Below, piece by piece: positions 60,877 through 64,000 of a stretch of DNA of 64,000 nucleotides. This DNA is from Scytalidium lignicola (lineage: Eukaryota; Ascomycota; Leotiomycetes): contig NCSJ02000006.1 of assembly GCA_002812745.2 (NCBI GenBank), positions 1 through 64,000 on the forward strand, written 5' to 3'. The position numbers were made by a program, and so were the translations under genes. The notes beneath the pieces are model-generated. The model did not search any database, was not told where the DNA came from, and saw only the letters and a program-made list of their open reading frames with translations. Numbering within the stretch: the stretch's first letter is position 1; every line of letters begins with the position of its first letter.

Positions 60877-63800
60877 TTAAGGGATATCAAATATCGGCTT
60901 CAGCTTTTTGATAAGTAGCCACTCATCATTGCTGACATCGGACCTATAGAACTCTTTAAGAGTATCAATACTTGCTCTGCTGATTTGCGAATAGAGCGTA
61001 TCCTTCTCCTCGAGTTGACGACCATATGTGGGTTGATGGGAACCCATTTCGATTTTTACAGCTACGGATGGTTGACCTTTCTTACAAACTTGGATTTGTT
61101 TGTGGTCTCTCTCGATACCGGTACTGGGAAATGAAGTTAGTTTTTCGTCCAACCAAATAAGCCAAATGGATAAAGTAGCAAATACTTACACTCTTCCTAT
61201 GCCAATAATTTCTTTGACACCTGTAACAGGGTTCTGCTTAACAGCCGCGATAGGAGTATGCAGTTTGAGTTGGCCTTCTATGACATCTACACCGACAATA
61301 ATTGGGCCTGTCTTGTTAAAAACAGCAACAGGAGCAAGGACGCAAGGAAAGACAGCAAGAAGCTTGGACTCTTCCTTTTTCTTTTCAGTGATTTCCTCCA
61401 TATGCTTAGTGAATTGATCGAAGAGATGATAGATGATATCTGCTGTGAATATCTTGATTCCTTGCTCATCAGCATACTGCTGTGCTTCCTTATCAATCTT
61501 GACATCGAAGCAGAGCATGACAGCATAATCCTTACTCTTCTCCAGCATTGTACCGCAGTTCATGACATCACGCTTGTAAACAGGTCCAATGCCAACATTC
61601 GCTACTGGAATCTTTGATACCTTCAGGAAATCAAGAAGAGCTTCAAGCGAGCCCAAAGTGGATGCCTGAACTGTTACACCACGACCAGACTTCTCCACTC
61701 TGCTGAAGAGAGCACCAAGATCAGATTCTACCTCAGCTTCAAGGTCAGATTCGTCGTCATCAGGGCCAACCACGAGCAATCTTGAACCAGCAATAGCACC
61801 TTCGAGACCCGGTGCACTGATCTTTACACCAAGCGCGGCCTTGACTTCCTTATTATGGACGTAGGCTGACTTGAGTCGGAGTTCTTTTAGAGGCGCAGGC
61901 GTTAACAGCGCACGGACATTAGTAGTGATAGCTCCATCCACGCCACAGAGTACAATGCGATCACCTTCTCTAAGAATTCCGTTTGACAAGATGACGTCGA
62001 TAGTCATACCGAAACCCTCAATAGCCTTGACCTCCAAGACGGTACATTGAACCTCAGAGAGATACATGAGCGAGCCGACCATACGCTCTTGGGTGAGTTG
62101 GATGATAAGCTTAAGCATATCGGGAATTCCTTCTCCAGTATGAGCAGAAGTCGGTACCAGGGACACATATTTTGCCATAGACTTATTCTCGTAAAAGACC
62201 TCGGAGTTAAACCCTTGCTCAGAAAAGGCTACCTTGGTATCTTCTAGACGCTTTGTAAACTCATTCTGGACACCTTTATTTTGTAATGCCAAACTTGCTT
62301 GGAAGCCATTATTATCCACCTTCTTCCAACCATAGAGCCGATCAATCTTGTTCAGAGCTACGATGAAGGGAGTCTTCCTATCCCGTAGCAATTTCATTGA
62401 TTCTAATGTTTGTGGTTCCAGACCATGCATAATATCAACGACGAGAATAGCAATGTTGCAAAGCGAAGAACCCCGAGATCGCAAGTTGGAGAAGGACTCG
62501 TGACCTGGGGTGTCAATAACTAGAAGACCAGGAACCTTAAACTCAAAGCTATTATCTTTGTTGACGACTTGAGTTTTCTGCTTAATCGCATCGACGGGGA
62601 AATAAGTAGCACCAATTTGCTGTGTGATACCACCGGCTTCTCCTTCTTGGACATTGGTCTGTCTAATCTTGTCCAACAGTTTTGTTTTACCGGTATCGAC
62701 ATGTCCTAGAATACAGCAAATAGGAGAACGAAGGTTGTCTTTCGAACGAGCTGCCAATGCGGCAGCGTGAGCCTTTTCACGTCTCTCAGCTGCTTCTTTC
62801 TTCTTCTGAGCAGCTGCAGCTCGGGTAGCCGATTCATCCTCCTCAGAAGAGGAGTCCTCTGATTCTGATTCGGACTCCTGAGCCTTCTTTCCTCCCGGAG
62901 CTGGAACCTGGGCTGTAGTTGTAGGAGGTGTAGCTGTACCATTTCCAGTAGCAGGGCTCGCCCCAGACTTAGTAGTAGCTTTCTCGCCATTTGCAGCAGT
63001 TGGAGGTGCTGCCTTCTTAACAATTTTACCCCTCTCTTCTTCGGAGTCAGCATCCCAACTTTCTTTGACATCATCTTCTTGTTCGGCCGCCGCTTCCCAG
63101 TCATCAAGCTCACTACTCTCGCCTTCCTTAGCAGCAGCGGCAGCGGCTTCTGCTGCCTCCCTTTCCGCTTTTGCAGCTGCCTCTGCTGCTATCCGCTCGG
63201 CTTCCTGACGCGCACGCTCAGCTGCTTCAGCTAGAGCCCTTTCTTCTTCCGCCTAAAACAAGTCAGTTTGGCGTATGTACAACATTTGTTAGACACATAC
63301 TTTTGCTTCTTGTGGATTCTTCCGTCCAGTCTTCTTCTTCTTACTATCATAGACGACCTTCTTCTTCTCTTCCCCACCCTCTAAGCCACCAACTTTGATA
63401 CCAGCAGCAAGCATTTGCTTTAGTTTGATTTCATTTCTTTGCTTCTCCTCCCTTTGTGCCTTTGTGAGATAAGTTCCGTCCCTCTTCTGTTGTTCGATTC
63501 GTTCCTTTTCCTTTTGCTTCTTTAACGCCTTAGCTTCCTCCCTCCGCTTTTCCTCCTCTGCCTCCCTTCGTTCTTCTTCCTCGATCCGAGCCTTTTCTTC
63601 CGCTGCTCGCTTTTCCTCTTCCTCCTGCCGCCGCCTAAGTTCCTCCTGTTGCTGCTGGAGTTTCAAAATTGCTGCTGGCACCTTCTTGCCTTTGCTGCTG
63701 GCGGTTGGCTTAGCTGCTGGTGCCTCCTCTTTCTTTGCCTCAACAACAGGTTTTGCAGGTTCTGGGGCCTTCGTGGTAGGTGCTGTAGTCTTCTTTTTTG

Positions 63801-64000
63801 CCGCCTTTCTCTCCTGTTAGTTAAAATTAAATATGTCCAAAAGATATATACATACATTCTCCTTCTTTCGCTGCTTCTCGCGCTCCTTCTTTGCCTTCTC
63901 CTTTTCCTTCTTCGTCATGACATGGCCATCTGCAGCTTTCTCCTCTTGATCATCATCTCCATCTTCTTCTTTGATAGGCTTAGCAGGTATGGGTTTTTCT
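60877..64000 (-). CDS. FUN12: Translation initiation factor eIF5B, 5' end outside window
   Basis: Four visible exons: 64000-63856 (incomplete), 63813-63301, 63252-61190 and 61123-60877, encoding the last 988 or so residues. Introns are 42, 48 and 66 nt. The Lys/Glu-rich N-terminal extension ([38 protein letters not shown]) and a Ser/Glu acidic stretch precede the GTPase domain: [15 protein letters not shown] (G1), GGITQQIG (G2), DTPGHE (G3) and NKIDR (G4). Domains II-IV follow, with [20 protein letters not shown] and [17 protein letters not shown] segments, ending [15 protein letters not shown]. eIF5B joins the ribosomal subunits at initiation. The first methionine lies beyond the right edge. 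Confidence 0.95.

Overview
The window reads as nuclear DNA of a filamentous ascomycete (Pezizomycotina). The evidence is short introns (mostly 45-80 nt) with GTRNGT donors and CTRAC/CTAAY branch points, and fungus-specific families: MTC6, AIM6, FYV7, a NirA/AreA-type nitrate reductase and chitin synthase. A leotiomycete-like relative is my guess, not something the sequence proves. There are no bacterial operons, CRISPR arrays, rRNA genes or intact transposons.

Layout. At 1-8.4 kb there is an AIM6-like membrane phosphodiesterase (-), an unrecognised serine-rich coiled-coil gene (+), and large non-coding stretches, one holding an array of seven AGCGCTAT-core repeats. At 8.4-18.3 kb lie a mitochondrial L-2-hydroxyglutarate dehydrogenase (+), SEC62 (-), MTC6 (+), a membrane-anchored conserved protein (-), one clear and one possible very small gene (+), and a BSP-family metallopeptidase (-). 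At 18.8-29.7 kb are the CLASP protein Stu1 (+) and a LIM-RhoGAP (+), separated by 3.6 kb of non-coding DNA rich in TACTGTA heptamers. At 30.9-38.1 kb are two unrecognised genes (+), FYV7 (-) and an Atos/FAM214-type protein (+). At 38.6-49 kb are a PPR protein (-), SRP68 (+) and nitrate reductase (-), whose upstream region carries NirA- and GATA-type sites. At 48.8-64 kb are UPF2 (+), an Hsp110/Hsp88 chaperone (-), a class VI-like chitin synthase (-) and the 3' part of eIF5B (-), which runs off the right edge.

The genes do not form one pathway. They are mostly housekeeping genes: the secretory pathway (SEC62, SRP68), RNA and translation (FYV7, UPF2, eIF5B), mitochondria (L2HGDH, PPR), cytoskeleton and polarity (Stu1, LIM-RhoGAP), the wall (chitin synthase) and nitrogen assimilation (nitrate reductase). 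I joined exons by hand from splice signals and checked phase arithmetic for every gene; none was tested against transcripts. At least eight of the twelve N bases sit at homopolymer runs, and one of them breaks the UPF2 frame, most likely as an assembly artefact.
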